Of a stretch of DNA of 64,000 nucleotides, positions 47,800-58,032 are shown in pieces (position 1 is the stretch's first letter; the number at the start of each line of letters is the position of its first letter). Made by a program: the position numbers and the translations under genes. The stretch covers positions 992,001 to 1,056,000 of the forward strand of contig JAHLKG010000007.1 in NCBI GenBank assembly GCA_025526995.1, given 5' to 3'. This stretch comes from Powellomyces hirtus (Eukaryota; Chytridiomycota; Chytridiomycetes; Spizellomycetales; Powellomycetaceae). Under the pieces are notes generated by a model. It did not search any database. It was given only the letters and a program-made list of their open reading frames with translations, and was not told the DNA's origin.

Positions 47800-50066
47800 T
47801 TACAGCTCGTCGTGAAAGACGGATTCTGGTAGATCATTAGCATCGCTATCGGGGATGTCAACTTTGGAAAAAATGGAATGGACGATCGCTTCCAAGCGGG
47901 CTTTTTCCTCTCCCAATGTTCTTTGGTGGTTCCGTAAGGAGAGAAAGGAGAAAATCTTCCAACTGCGTCGAAGAGGACGTTTCTGTCGTCGAGTTCCAAT
48001 TTCAAAAAGCCGCTATCGTCGCGGCCGCACCGACTGTCGCTGAGCTGGCCTTGGTAGCCTACCAGCTGATGAATCCTGCCGAGGCATGTCTGATAACGAT
48101 TATAAGCAGTCGTCAAGGCCATATCCTCTGCCTCATATCTCGTGGATTCAATTCTCAAGCGATGCAGCTCTTCGTCGGGGATACTTCCCGTATCATCCTG
48201 AATGGCTATCCATTCCCATTTCCCACTGCGTCGTTCAACTGCCGTGACGGTCATTACATTACCGTCATCGTCCATGAAGACAGTTACTTTGATCTCAGGA
48301 ACCCCGCGAGGTGCGAGCGGGATCCCCGTCAAATCAAACTGTGCGCGTAAAGTATTGTCCTTGGGCAGGGGCTTCTCGCCTCGTAGATCTTGATGGAGAC
48401 GGTGGACTGATTATCGGCGGCAGTCGAGATAACTTTTGATGCACTAGAATGTATCGGGCGGTTGCGAGAACCTAATTTGGTAAATAAATCCATCAGGATT
48501 TTCAACACTAATTGTGAAAGGATGAAGTCGCGGAGGGAAACCCGAGTAGTCATCGTAGTCTGGTCCTCTGATGATCCCTCCCACTACGGCTGCTCCATAA
48601 GCACCGGCTTCGTCTGGGCTGAGGCCTTTCATGACCCTCTTCCCATCAGACAAATTTTCAATGAGTTTTCGGATCTTAGGAATGCGAGTCGATCCACCGA
48701 CGAGAACAATCTCCTGAATGTCGCCCTTTGTCATGTTCGCTTCCTTCAAAAGCTTTTTGACGGCGTTCATTGTGTTTTCGAAGAGATCCATATTCAACTT
48801 TTCAAATGTGGGCCGACTAAGCAACTGACAGAAATACTGGTCTTCGTCGGTGGACGTAACCTCAACCTGGGACAACAATTGATGAGAGAGACTGCGTTTG
48901 ACCATATCAATTATCCGCCTGAGTGTTGCCATGGTTGTAGAATTCTTACGAAAGTCATCATGTCCCGTCTTTTCCGTCCATAGCCTCGTAATGTGCTCAA
49001 GGATGCGATTGTCAAAAGGCTGTTTACCCATGTGGCTGTCCCCACCGGTAGCCAGAACTTCAGAAACACAGTCTTTGATAGCCAGAATGGATAGGGCGAA
49101 TGTGCCGCCCCCGAGATGATAAACAAGAACATGCTGGTGCGATCCTTTCCGTGCAGTCCATAGGCTATAGCTGCTGCGGTAGGCTCGTCAATCATTCGGA
49201 CGATCTCCAGGCCCGCGATGGTTGCAGCGTTCTTTGTGGCCAAACGCTGGGCTTCGGAGAAGTAAGCTGGCACAGCAATGACGGTGCGTTTTACCTCATT
49301 GCCAAGATAATCCTCAGCCGTTTTTTCAGATATTCAAGTATCATCGCGGAAACCTCCTCCGGAGTAAATCTTGCATCTTGGTTGACTTGAAATAAAGGAT
49401 TATTGCCCTGATCAATTAGCGTGAAGTACCATAGTGCAATGTTGTCCTGCAAATCCTTGTCATTATAGCGCCGACCCATCAGTCGCTTGACATCAAATAT
49501 GGTATTGAGCGGGTGGACGTGCGCCTGCTTCTTTGCATGGTCTCCGACAAGAGGTTTCTCGTCTGTAAATGCCACGTAAGATGGAGAGGTCCGCTCACCG
49601 TCCTGATCTGCGAGGACGACCCGGGATCCACGTTGGACCACAGCGACGGAACTGGTGCAATTTAAGATGAGTATATTTTTTGTCCACTGACTCTGCACCA
49701 TCCTACCTGGAAGTCGTTCTCAATTTGATACCAATAATGTAGCTCCTGTCCACATCGGTATTCTGGCAGCATTCGCGATTGATACAGCGAGAGCTGCAAA
49801 GATGGCAAAAATGAAGATGTGTGATTTAACCAGTACTGCAGTGTCAGATGTACACCGTACTTCGTTTTCTTATTCTTTTTTTTTTCCGTCCTTGAGAACG
49901 GAGGCACTGCTAAAAGCGCGTGAAGTTTGTCGCGTGGTGCTAGCACAAGCCACAAGGGGACACGCACGCGTGAGGGTGAAAGCACCACTCCCCCCCACTC
50001 ACAGAAACCGAAATCCTTGTGCACATTCAAAGGGCCGAAAGATACCTGAGCAATGCAGAGGGGCAT
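47800..50066 (-). pseudogene. ER-type Hsp70 (BiP/Kar2-like) pseudogene
   Basis: Most of an Hsp70 can be read, but only by changing frame at least five times. Pieces in order: a signal-like start, GIKLRTT where functional Hsp70s have GIDLGTT (the phosphate-loop Asp and Gly are replaced), [119 protein letters not shown] and YEAEDMALTTAYN. In the last frame it ends FHDEL with TAA at 47800-47802, the ER-retention signal. Breaks fall near 49300 (A run), 49140, 48480, 48385 and 47940. It is a decayed paralog; the functional BiP must lie elsewhere. Confidence 0.85.
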
Positions 50067-50470
50067 GGTGCGCTGGGCAGGTATGTTACTGGCAGGAATG
50101 ATGATTGCTGTTTACCGGGAAGGTCATGTTAACTGACTTACTGGGCAGATGCGGTACAGGTCTCTGAATGCACATCACTGGTGCTTCTTCATGTTCCCAC
50201 ACGCCCGCTGCGTGCTTCCATATTCGACTGTCTGTGGTCCGATGATCGCAACTCGGAAAGAAATCATCAAGTAATAGATAGGCATCGTTCCTGGACGCAA
50301 GTGTCCCCAGTGGCGGTTAGCAATGCATTGGCGGGACGGTCACGCGGGGACCCTATGCAGCCGGGCCACAGCACCACGAGTGAGTACCTATGTCTACGCA
50401 GCACTCGTTGTAGGAGCTAATGAGCCGCTGAAAAGGGCACAGCAGTGGACATTTAGCGGATTACCCTATC
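50067..50470. other. intergenic, no gene supported
   Basis: Short frames only. It lies between the Hsp70 pseudogene start and the repeat-containing hypothetical gene. Confidence 0.35.
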
Positions 50471-50962
50471 ATGATCGACGAACCAGGCAGCGACCACGAT
50501 GATCTGTCCTTTTCTCTTCTGGAACCAGTTCACCCGGACCCATCCAGTGCACAGTTTGAAACTAAGGGACAGGATATCTCAACCCCTGCATCATCATTTG
50601 AGTTCCCGGACGGGCTTGGGCCATGGCTGAGAAACATGGAACACTGGAGAACTATCCGTCCAAGCTGCGATGGCACGTCTCTTGCGACCAATGACACTCG
50701 ATACAACTCCGTGCCTGGGGCACGTCCAAGCTTCTCAGGCCGTGTACTGAACTGGAGAACTGTCCGTCCAAGCTGCGATGGAATGTCTCTTGCGACCAAC
50801 GACACTAGACACAACTTTGCAATTGAAGCACGTCCAAGCTTCTCAGGCCGTGCACTGAAGAAGCACGAAAGGCTCTTGGGAATCATCGAGACACATAGCG
50901 GGACCTATTATGATACCGACACAGCCATCCGTTGCTCCACCACCCTGCCCTATCCCTGGTAG
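50471..50962 (+). CDS. hypothetical protein with two 36-residue repeats
   Basis: Frame of 163 codons with an acidic start (MIDEPGSDHDDLSFSLLEP). Two consecutive copies of a 36-residue unit with the core RPSCDG-SLATNDTR, then ARPSFSGR, begin at about 50645 and 50753. Nucleotide period is 108 bases; differences between copies include synonymous changes, which favours a coding role. No signal peptide, membrane segment or known domain. The frame ends in TAG at 50960-50962. Function unknown. Confidence 0.4.
   Translation: MIDEPGSDHDDLSFSLLEPVHPDPSSAQFETKGQDISTPASSFEFPDGLGPWLRNMEHWRTIRPSCDGTSLATNDTRYNSVPGARPSFSGRVLNWRTVRPSCDGMSLATNDTRHNFAIEARPSFSGRALKKHERLLGIIETHSGTYYDTDTAIRCSTTLPYPW
50645..50850 (+). 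repeat. 108-bp tandem duplication inside an ORF
   Basis: The two units start TGGAGAACTATCCGTCCAAG (50645) and TGGAGAACTGTCCGTCCAAG (50753), and both end near GTCCAAGCTTCTCAGGCCGT. Confidence 0.85.
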
Positions 50963-51151
50963 TGAATCATCCCGTAATGTACAGTAGAAAAGTAGGATAT
51001 TCACTGCTGTTTGACAATAATGATAATTTCATAAATATACTTAAATAGTTCGTACCTGAGCAGTCTTCAACGTAAAAGTAGCTCTAATCTATAATGTTGG
51101 GGTTTCGTCTGTTCCTAAACTACATACGCCTGCTGCATGTCACCGCCTTTC

Positions 51152-53224
51152 CTACGCCCACGTGCCCACAAACACTCCCTTCACCTCCGATCTAAAATCC
51201 AACTCAGGGTGTACTGCTTTGGCGTGGTACTTGAGTCCGTTGAGGTTCTTATACTTCTTTCCGCAAGCAGCGACCTTGCACCAATACGGTCGATGGGCAA
51301 TCTTCACGTTTCCTGCAGCTGCAGCCTCCAGAGTCTCGTATCGCTGGTGCTGCGCAAAGTCCGACACATTGGATGTCGTGTCGTACTCGCAAATGCCGCG
51401 GTCCAGGTGATACTTCAAGCCGTTGGCATTCTTGTACATTTTGGTGCAAAAGGGTTTCGGGCATTTGTGGATCCTTGGGGCGCGCGTATAGAGAGGATGA
51501 CTTTGATAGTGGTGATGCTGGATTTGCTGATGATGCATGTGTTGTTGCTGGTAAGGTTGCTGATGAGGGTCATGAGGATAAGGGAACGGTTGCATTTGAC
51601 TTGATTGGTCTCCGAATCCTCCGACCGGAGATCCTTGAGGAGGTTGTGGTTGATATACCTGCGGCCCACCAGATTGCTGCATGTTCATTGGTCCCGCGGA
51701 ATCAAAGGAGTGATGTGGAGGTTGACCGGTGCCGGACATTTCGCTGACGTGAGGGATGGGAGCGCTGGCTGGTCGCGGTGGTGGTTGCGTAGGGTATCTA
51801 TGTGACGTTGAATCCATATCAAGTGGCGATCTTCGCACCGATCGTCCCGAGTGGTCATAGATCAGGTGATGCACCCGAGGGTGAAGCTGAGACGAAGGCT
51901 GAGGAAGGCTTAGGTCCCCGGACGAAGGAGAGGAGAGTTGCCCGGGATAGGAGGAAGGATTCTGGAGTGTACTCAGCGAAGGTAAAGGACCATTGACATT
52001 CGAGGTAGCATTGACTCGCCCGTGTACAGCACCCGGCGAGCGTCGAAGATGTGAGGGAGAAGATGGGGAGGAACCAGGTCCATTGGGATCGAGTAGGGCT
52101 GACACCATGGGTGGCGGGTGTGGCATCGAAAAGGATCCGTACGATCCCATTCCGTTTCCCCCGCTACCAACATTTGATCCTCCGTTTGGAATGACGATCT
52201 CGCCGACTCCCGGGCTGGGTACCGCATCGGAATAGTGCCCTGCGCCTGACATGAAATGACTTACCGGAATTCCTGTAGGAGGCGCAGATACAGATCGTCG
52301 GCGGTCAAGCGGGTTGAATCCGGAAGGGAAACCTCCTTGTTGCCACTGACCATTCTGCATAGGTTGGAAAGATCCATGCTGTTGAGGTTGCGATTGTTGC
52401 ATGTACGAAAAGCCTCCATGTTCGTTCGGACCTCCATACTGTTGCGGGGGAGGTTGCATATTCGTGGTGTGCGGGCCTCTCGAATGGCTCATAGGACCCG
52501 GAGGAAACGAGACACGATTGCCAGTGTGCATTCCATTTTCGGCAGAGGCTACCGATCGTGCACTGCCATCCTCATCCTCGTCATCCTCCTCCTCGTCGGT
52601 CAACTGGGCGGTCGTCAATGGCCGTACTGGCATCGGGTGCTGAAGCATGCCTTGTCCGCCCAGGGGAGAGTTTTGGTGAACAGATTGGCTGCCGTACGCT
52701 GGATACGGTGGCTGTGCTTGTGGCGACGGGCGAGAGAAGTGACGCTGCGCAAAGTCTGAGGTCGGCCCTTGCTGCTGATGGTCCTGTTGGAAAGGCTGGC
52801 GATACTGCTGGTTCGATTGCTGAGGAGACGGCTGTTGAGGACGTTGCTGTTGCTGCTGCATTTGTAGTCGAGGTGGTTGCTGATATTGAAGGTGGTGTTC
52901 GTCTCTCTCATCCTGCTGTGGGCCACCTCGTCGCGGACTGTCGTAGATGCTCTCAAAGGGGACAGATCCAGTGGGACGCTTGGGTCCGCCGAATCGATCA
53001 TCGTGAGGCGGTGGCAAATAGTGTTGCGGGGAGGAGTGCTGTTGAGCAACTTTCGGGAATGTGTACGTCGACTGCGGTTCTGCGTACGGCGATCCAGGCT
53101 CCGCTCCCGGTGCCGCTCCCAGTTGCAGTGAGGAGAAGTGCGTTATGGGTGGTGAGTAGTTTGCGCCGTTGACGGGCGCTCCACCGTTGAGGGGTTTGCT
53201 TCGTTGCTCCATTTGCAATCCCAT
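51152..53224 (-). CDS. Sfp1/JAZF1-type C2H2 zinc-finger transcription factor
   Basis: Single exon of 690 codons from ATG at 53222-53224; a second in-frame ATG lies four codons in. About 570 residues are disordered, rich in Gln, Pro, Ser and Gly, with an acidic DEEEDDEDEDG patch, consistent with activation regions. Two fingers are at the C-terminus. The first is CPKPFCTKMYKNANGLKYHLD; the second, after a 40-residue spacer, is CKVAACGKKYKNLNGLKYHAK. The KN-NGLKYH signature is specific to the yeast Sfp1 / animal JAZF1 group. In yeast Sfp1 controls ribosomal protein and ribosome-biogenesis genes under TOR. Here the same role is only inferred. Confidence 0.88.
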   Translation of the reverse strand: MGLQMEQRSKPLNGGAPVNGANYSPPITHFSSLQLGAAPGAEPGSPYAEPQSTYTFPKVAQQHSSPQHYLPPPHDDRFGGPKRPTGSVPFESIYDSPRRGGPQQDERDEHHLQYQQPPRLQMQQQQQRPQQPSPQQSNQQYRQPFQQDHQQQGPTSDFAQRHFSRPSPQAQPPYPAYGSQSVHQNSPLGGQGMLQHPMPVRPLTTAQLTDEEEDDEDEDGSARSVASAENGMHTGNRVSFPPGPMSHSRGPHTTNMQPPPQQYGGPNEHGGFSYMQQSQPQQHGSFQPMQNGQWQQGGFPSGFNPLDRRRSVSAPPTGIPVSHFMSGAGHYSDAVPSPGVGEIVIPNGGSNVGSGGNGMGSYGSFSMPHPPPMVSALLDPNGPGSSPSSPSHLRRSPGAVHGRVNATSNVNGPLPSLSTLQNPSSYPGQLSSPSSGDLSLPQPSSQLHPRVHHLIYDHSGRSVRRSPLDMDSTSHRYPTQPPPRPASAPIPHVSEMSGTGQPPHHSFDSAGPMNMQQSGGPQVYQPQPPQGSPVGGFGDQSSQMQPFPYPHDPHQQPYQQQHMHHQQIQHHHYQSHPLYTRAPRIHKCPKPFCTKMYKNANGLKYHLDRGICEYDTTSNVSDFAQHQRYETLEAAAAGNVKIAHRPYWCKVAACGKKYKNLNGLKYHAKAVHPELDFRSEVKGVFVGTWA

Positions 53225-54019
53225 TCAGAAAGAAACCTGAATGAGAAAAAAACAGCAGACAAAGCCAAACCAACTGTGTCTCTTCTTCTACTCAGAAGCG
53301 AATCTTATCGCCTGACGCAAGCAAGCTGGGCCCCAGCAAACAAAATGACGGGTGGGCCCGAGTCTAGGTGGGCAACGGTATAGAAAGTTTTTTGAAGGCT
53401 GTACCAAAAGTTGCTCTCACACAGCCAGCAGATCCCAGCCACCAGTAATGAAGCAGATTGTCCGTCCCATGGAAAAAAAAACACAAAAAAAAAAATCGCA
53501 CACTCGCCGGCGAAATGCCCGAGCAAAAAAGAATAAAAGAAGGAAAAGAATGAAAAGTGTTCGCGTCGTCGCGCGCTGTTTTTCACACCTCGCACGCCAC
53601 GTTCAACTCCATCATAGGAAGCATAGCCAACAGCAACCATGTCCGGCGGCTCGTGGCCCAAACAACTTGAACGCCAACAAACACCCGAGTGGAACAAACC
53701 TCCGAAGGTTTTTACATCTTCAAGTTCCAACGTGAAACTCCTTGGCAGTTTGCACCACCTGAGCCGCTGTCAGGATGATGTAATTTGATGGCTCCAGGAG
53801 GCAGTGCGGTTTTGGAAGGTACACTCTGTAGTATCATGATACTGATGCATCATAAATGAGTCGCAGAGCATAGCCGAGCACTGTGAGCAGTCCAAAGGCC
53901 TCTTTGGGCCATCCTTAGTTGAGCAATGTTGTCGCATATCTATTACGCGGTAACGGGTCATGTATGTACAAGTGGATGTATGGAATGGGACAAGGTCTCT
54001 TGGAGACACCAAAAGCCAC
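53225..54019. other. intergenic, upstream of the zinc-finger gene
   Basis: Promoter of the minus-strand zinc-finger gene plus the 3' flank of the next gene. A-rich tracts at 53469-53495. No gene is supported. Confidence 0.35.
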
Positions 54020-54850
54020 TCAAGAACCGACTTTAAAGAGCTTGAAGAGGGCTGTGGTGGTGCTACCGCTCGCCTTCTTCATGATATGAGAATTCTCGAA
54101 GGACTTGTTGAGCCAGACGTCCTTGTGCGCGAGAATCTTGCCGCTGATCACATCGATGGTCAGGAACGTGTTGCCTTCCACCAGAACCTCCTTTGGTGCA
54201 ATTTTACTCGCACCCCCGTTTCTGTAGATCTGGGTATTTGGCAAAACCAGTGTCTCGACTGTTGTTGCGGCGGCGGTAGCGGCGGTTTTCTTGCTCGATG
54301 AGATGACCGTTGTGGTGTTAAGGGAGGCATCGGCCGAGGGGCTGGACGCAATTCCGTGCTTAAATTGGATCTCGCCGAATATGGAGACCAGGGCATGGAA
54401 TTGGGCGGCAATGTTCTTTGTGCCAGTGACAATCAACATTGGATCCTCGAAGGTTGCTGTTGGGGCGTAATGCGTCGCCAAGACCTCTACCTGTTTGGCA
54501 AAGTCGCGCGTTGTGTACAGCTGCTGCACCGCGCTTATCAGCGTTGCATATTTGGCCGATGCCGAGTTACTCTGCTCAGTTGCGGAAACATGGCTGGTTC
54601 CGGCAGCGGCGGGAGGTGCGACGATCAACGCTGGAGCGCTTTTAGTCGCTACGATGGCTGGCACGACTTCAGGCGGAGCAGTCCCAAACGCCACGAGAGT
54701 ACTCGCTGATGCTGCTGGCGAGAGCGAGGTTCGGAACGCTGCTGGACGAGTGGTTGCGGGGACGTCGGTAGTACCGGCTGACACGGCTTCCGGAGTCGGA
54801 CCCTCCACGCGCGTAGTGTCTGATGTCGGTTCCGGCGGTGTAGATGTCAT
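54020..54850 (-). CDS. NTF2-like (SnoaL/DUF2358-type) domain protein
   Basis: ATG at 54848-54850 gives MTSTPPEPTSDTTR. The first 95 residues are Ala/Thr/Pro-rich and disordered. The second half has the NTF2-like order: a helix (ATLISAVQQLYTTRDF), a strand-turn with YAPTATFEDPMLIVTG, a helix around KNIAAQFHALVSIF, then strands with TTVISSSKK and LTIDVISGKILAHKDVW. It ends at TGA. The cone-fold assignment rests on this pattern and on FEDP, common in SnoaL-like proteins. Ligand or partner is unknown. No presequence or signal peptide is evident. Confidence 0.6.
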   Translation of the reverse strand: MTSTPPEPTSDTTRVEGPTPEAVSAGTTDVPATTRPAAFRTSLSPAASASTLVAFGTAPPEVVPAIVATKSAPALIVAPPAAAGTSHVSATEQSNSASAKYATLISAVQQLYTTRDFAKQVEVLATHYAPTATFEDPMLIVTGTKNIAAQFHALVSIFGEIQFKHGIASSPSADASLNTTTVISSSKKTAATAAATTVETLVLPNTQIYRNGGASKIAPKEVLVEGNTFLTIDVISGKILAHKDVWLNKSFENSHIMKKASGSTTTALFKLFKVGS

Positions 54851-55690
54851 TTCAAATGCCGTTGAGAAAATCAAGAGTGGAAGAAGGAGAGAACCGTAAA
54901 AGTGACAGAAAGCAAAAGTGAGTTGGACGGCTTCGACAATACACTAAATACCGCTGGGAAGCCGAACAGGATCCCCGACTATATAAGCAAAATTCAATTA
55001 TCATTCATGGATTCTATTTTGGCCAAACATTGTATTCTTTGAGTCGGGCGCATGTAGTGCATAGTTATTGCGATCGATTCAACCCGGGTTAGCGCAAGAA
55101 CCGAGATTAGTAGAATGATTGTCCTTGAAAATTGTACCTTTTTTTAGAACGACTCATGTGGCGCGTCGTAGACACCGTCGGCTAGAGGATTGTTCTTTCC
55201 GAGATTCGGGTTTTGCCAAACCTTGTCTTTTTGACAGTAGAAAAATTCATGTGGAGCATTGACCAGGAGCAACCACAGGTTACGCCGATCGAGTCAACGC
55301 GAACGGTGGGTTCAGCATAACAATCACGATCTTCTCATTCACCACACTACAAATCGGCCTTGCTCTCCAGACCGGGTGGTCGAGGAAGCCGGCCAATTTT
55401 TATTGGGGTCTCAACAAAGTATGCTGCCGTCCAAAAAGTCGCGTGATGCTCGTAGCGAAGGCAAATCCGACGCGCCTGGTGTTTATTTACCAGGCGCTCA
55501 ATCGGCCGTCATCCATTCAATCGGTGATCATTAGAGGGGGCATCAGCGTGTGAAACAATAGAATACCATAAAATATTTCTATAGGCCACCGGGATACACT
55601 GCTTGGCTGATTGATGGATTCCTGACAGTATGGAAGTGCTTCGGTGGAACGTGTGAGTATGTTGATGCTAGTGAGTAGCCGAATGTTTTT
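54851..55690. other. intergenic, no gene supported
   Basis: AT-rich. A 91-codon plus-strand frame (55259-55534) lacks any domain and has no support. Confidence 0.35.
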
Positions 55691-56529
55691 CTAATAATCA
55701 TCTCTCCCTCGCTTTCTATGAGCTTTTTTAGAGCCATGTCTTTCCTTGGCCTTTATCTTCTTTTCCTTGTCGATTCGTTTACTATGATAGAGAACCCGGG
55801 ACAATCAAGGATTAGCAAAAAAGAGTGAGGAAAACATTATCAGACACAACGGAAGTGGCATACGCACAATTCAGTGATCCGCTCAAGTGTTTCCTCCGAC
55901 GCTTCGCGCACCACCAGCGATTCCGCAGCCGAGGTGATCATGGCATGCAGCTTATCAATGCAATCTTCAAGGTTATGGTGTTGGGTCCGATGTCGTTCTG
56001 AAGACACGACAAACTCGGCTCGCTTGTTTATTTTGCTTCCATGCTTCGCTGCCGCGGCGGGAGGGCAATCAGTGCACCGGACAGAGTAAGCGGGAACTGC
56101 ATGTCTCAGATTTCCTTACCATATCTCGCAATTGTGCTTTGACGGGTTCTGGGACCCACTCAACTGTCTTGAGCGGAAATCGCATGTCCACTTTTGTGTT
56201 GACTTTGTTGACATTTTGACCGCCTGGCCCTCCGCTCCGCGAGAATGCAATTTCGAGCTGTTCTGCAACGAACATATAAAGTCAATGCATCGCGATGGTT
56301 AACGACTTGGAGCATGTTACTATGTACCCCGTGGTATACTATCTCGTGTGAAAGTAGCAATCCAAGCCTCTGGGTCAAAGTTCGGGTCGAGTTGCGAGCG
56401 AAGTGAGGGCGTAAGGGTGAAGAAGCGGAGGGAGGAACATGGCGCAGGCCGAAGAATGATTGGGGAGATGCTGGGCGTCAATCGAAGCAGACTCGGCAGA
56501 AAGCGTTCTGTTGTTACTCTTGACAGCAT
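55691..56529 (-). CDS. mitochondrial peptidyl-tRNA hydrolase, ICT1/MRPL58 type
   Basis: Codon-independent release factor homolog that rescues stalled mitoribosomes and in animals is built into the large subunit. Exon 1 (from ATG at 56527-56529) encodes a mitochondrial presequence (MLSRVTTERFLPSLLRLTP). After an intron, EQLEIAFSRSGGPGGQNVNK carries the catalytic GGQ motif, followed by VNTKVDMRFPL and EWVPEPVKAQLRDM. Two more exons give the helical segment (HHNLEDCIDKLHAMI) and the basic tail (KRIDKEKKIKAKERHGSKKA, then HRKRGRDDY) that contacts rRNA, with TAG at 55691-55693. The frame is intact and length is normal. Confidence 0.9.
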
Positions 56530-56785
56530 GTTTCTGCGTGGAATTATGTATAATTGGGGAAACGCACGAGAAAAAGGAAACGGAAAGAATTTGGCGAAAG
56601 GGACTTGCACAGCCACTGAACATATTTGCCCCAGCCACAACTGACGCAACGTGCGTTCCTTTTCCTTTTTGTTTTGACATTTCTGCAGGTCATCATCCTG
56701 CCATTGAGACGGCACGACGTTAAAAGATCTGACACAACACCAAAACATCAGAGCGCCACGAGTTTTCTTTCGCCGCAAGTCAAGA

Positions 56786-57592
56786 ATGTCTTTGTCAAGA
56801 GCGCCTTCACGATTGATATGTCATGCCTCTCCATGCGCCATTCCGACCCTTTCTCGGAGCTTTTCAACATCTGTTAAGCGACAAACGATATCAGCGGCAA
56901 CAGTATCTTATCACATTCATCATAACACAATTTATCGACACGGTCCTCGACCATTCCACACCACCTCAACGCAGAGACACGAGCAACGCGACATCCCGCC
57001 ATCGTCCGCTGATCGCCACATGAACATTGGGACAGCCACCCGCGTTCTCCGCGACGAACTTCCCCACTTCCCACAAGCCGGGTTGACCGACTACTCCATC
57101 TACGCTGAAGACATCGCGTTCACGGAGCCGTACCGGACGCATTTCCATTGCCACGGGCGGAGATGGTACAAGCTTCTTGCAGCGACGGTGCATTCGGCGC
57201 TCAAGATTGCATTTGTGGATGCGGATCTTTGCGTGGTGGGGATCCAGCAACGGCGGGGAAATCAGGGTGCGATCGATGATGCGGCGAAAGAAAGTAAGGA
57301 GGACAGTCACTCAGAAGGCGGAGCGGATGATATACAGCTGGTTGTGCGGTGGATATTTGAAGGCACACCGCGGCTGTCCCCCAGCTCTCCCGACGCGATC
57401 CGGTCGGTGTATGAGGGTGTATTTGTGTATGTCTTTGATGCGGAAGGCTTGGTGAAGGAGCATCGGTTGGAAGCGATACACCCGTCGCCGCCGTTCGTGA
57501 TTAATTGGATGGCGGCCGCATTCGGTGTGCCAGGCAGACCTCCCGTTGCCACGAGCTCGCATCTTGGAATGAAATATCGGGATAGGTCATAG
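56786..57592 (+). CDS. C6orf136-like mitochondrial protein (DUF2358)
   Basis: 268 residues, one exon. An Arg/Ser-rich N-terminus with a classical presequence look (LSRAPSRLICHASPC ... SRSFSTSVKR) is followed by the domain start HMNIGTATRVLRDELPHFPQ and LTDYSIYAEDIAFTEP, the hallmark of the DUF2358/C6orf136 family, which has an NTF2-like fold. The remainder includes VVRWIFEGTPRL, VYEGVFVYVFDAEGLVKEH and RLEAIHPSPP, also family-conserved. The biochemical role is not known in any organism to my knowledge. It is divergent from the ICT1-type gene, with a 256-base shared promoter. Confidence 0.85.
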   Translation: MSLSRAPSRLICHASPCAIPTLSRSFSTSVKRQTISAATVSYHIHHNTIYRHGPRPFHTTSTQRHEQRDIPPSSADRHMNIGTATRVLRDELPHFPQAGLTDYSIYAEDIAFTEPYRTHFHCHGRRWYKLLAATVHSALKIAFVDADLCVVGIQQRRGNQGAIDDAAKESKEDSHSEGGADDIQLVVRWIFEGTPRLSPSSPDAIRSVYEGVFVYVFDAEGLVKEHRLEAIHPSPPFVINWMAAAFGVPGRPPVATSSHLGMKYRDRS

Positions 57593-58032
57593 TTCGCATC
57601 TCTGGTTGATGATGTATATAGATTAATATTAGGTTGGGATGCGTGCCGGATCGCTTCCCCAAAAGCCGCTCGTTTTGGCTAGATATCCCTTCTCATCGAT
57701 ATATGATACATGGTATGCACTCGCGAGAGGTGGCAGCTCTTTGTACACAAAGCCTTCACTTTTACATTCAAGCAGCGTACAAGACACACAAAATGCAGGA
57801 AGGTCATCCGACAATGTCCTGAACAGGACTTTGAATATGTACTCAAATAGCGCTGCATTGGAAATGCGGGTATGAGTAGTGGTATCTAGGATGGTCGCTG
57901 ATCTAGGACACAATATCATAAAGTGATTCACTAAACGGCAAGGAACACTTCGGCAGGACCAAAGAACGGATGACGCAGGAGGCTGTGGTACCATGTGAAA
58001 CGGAGGGGTTAGCAAATCTCAGATTGACGATG
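57593..58032. other. intergenic between convergent genes
   Basis: 3' flanks. Minus-strand frames here are not supported once the downstream end of the coiled-coil gene is set at 58033. Confidence 0.35.
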
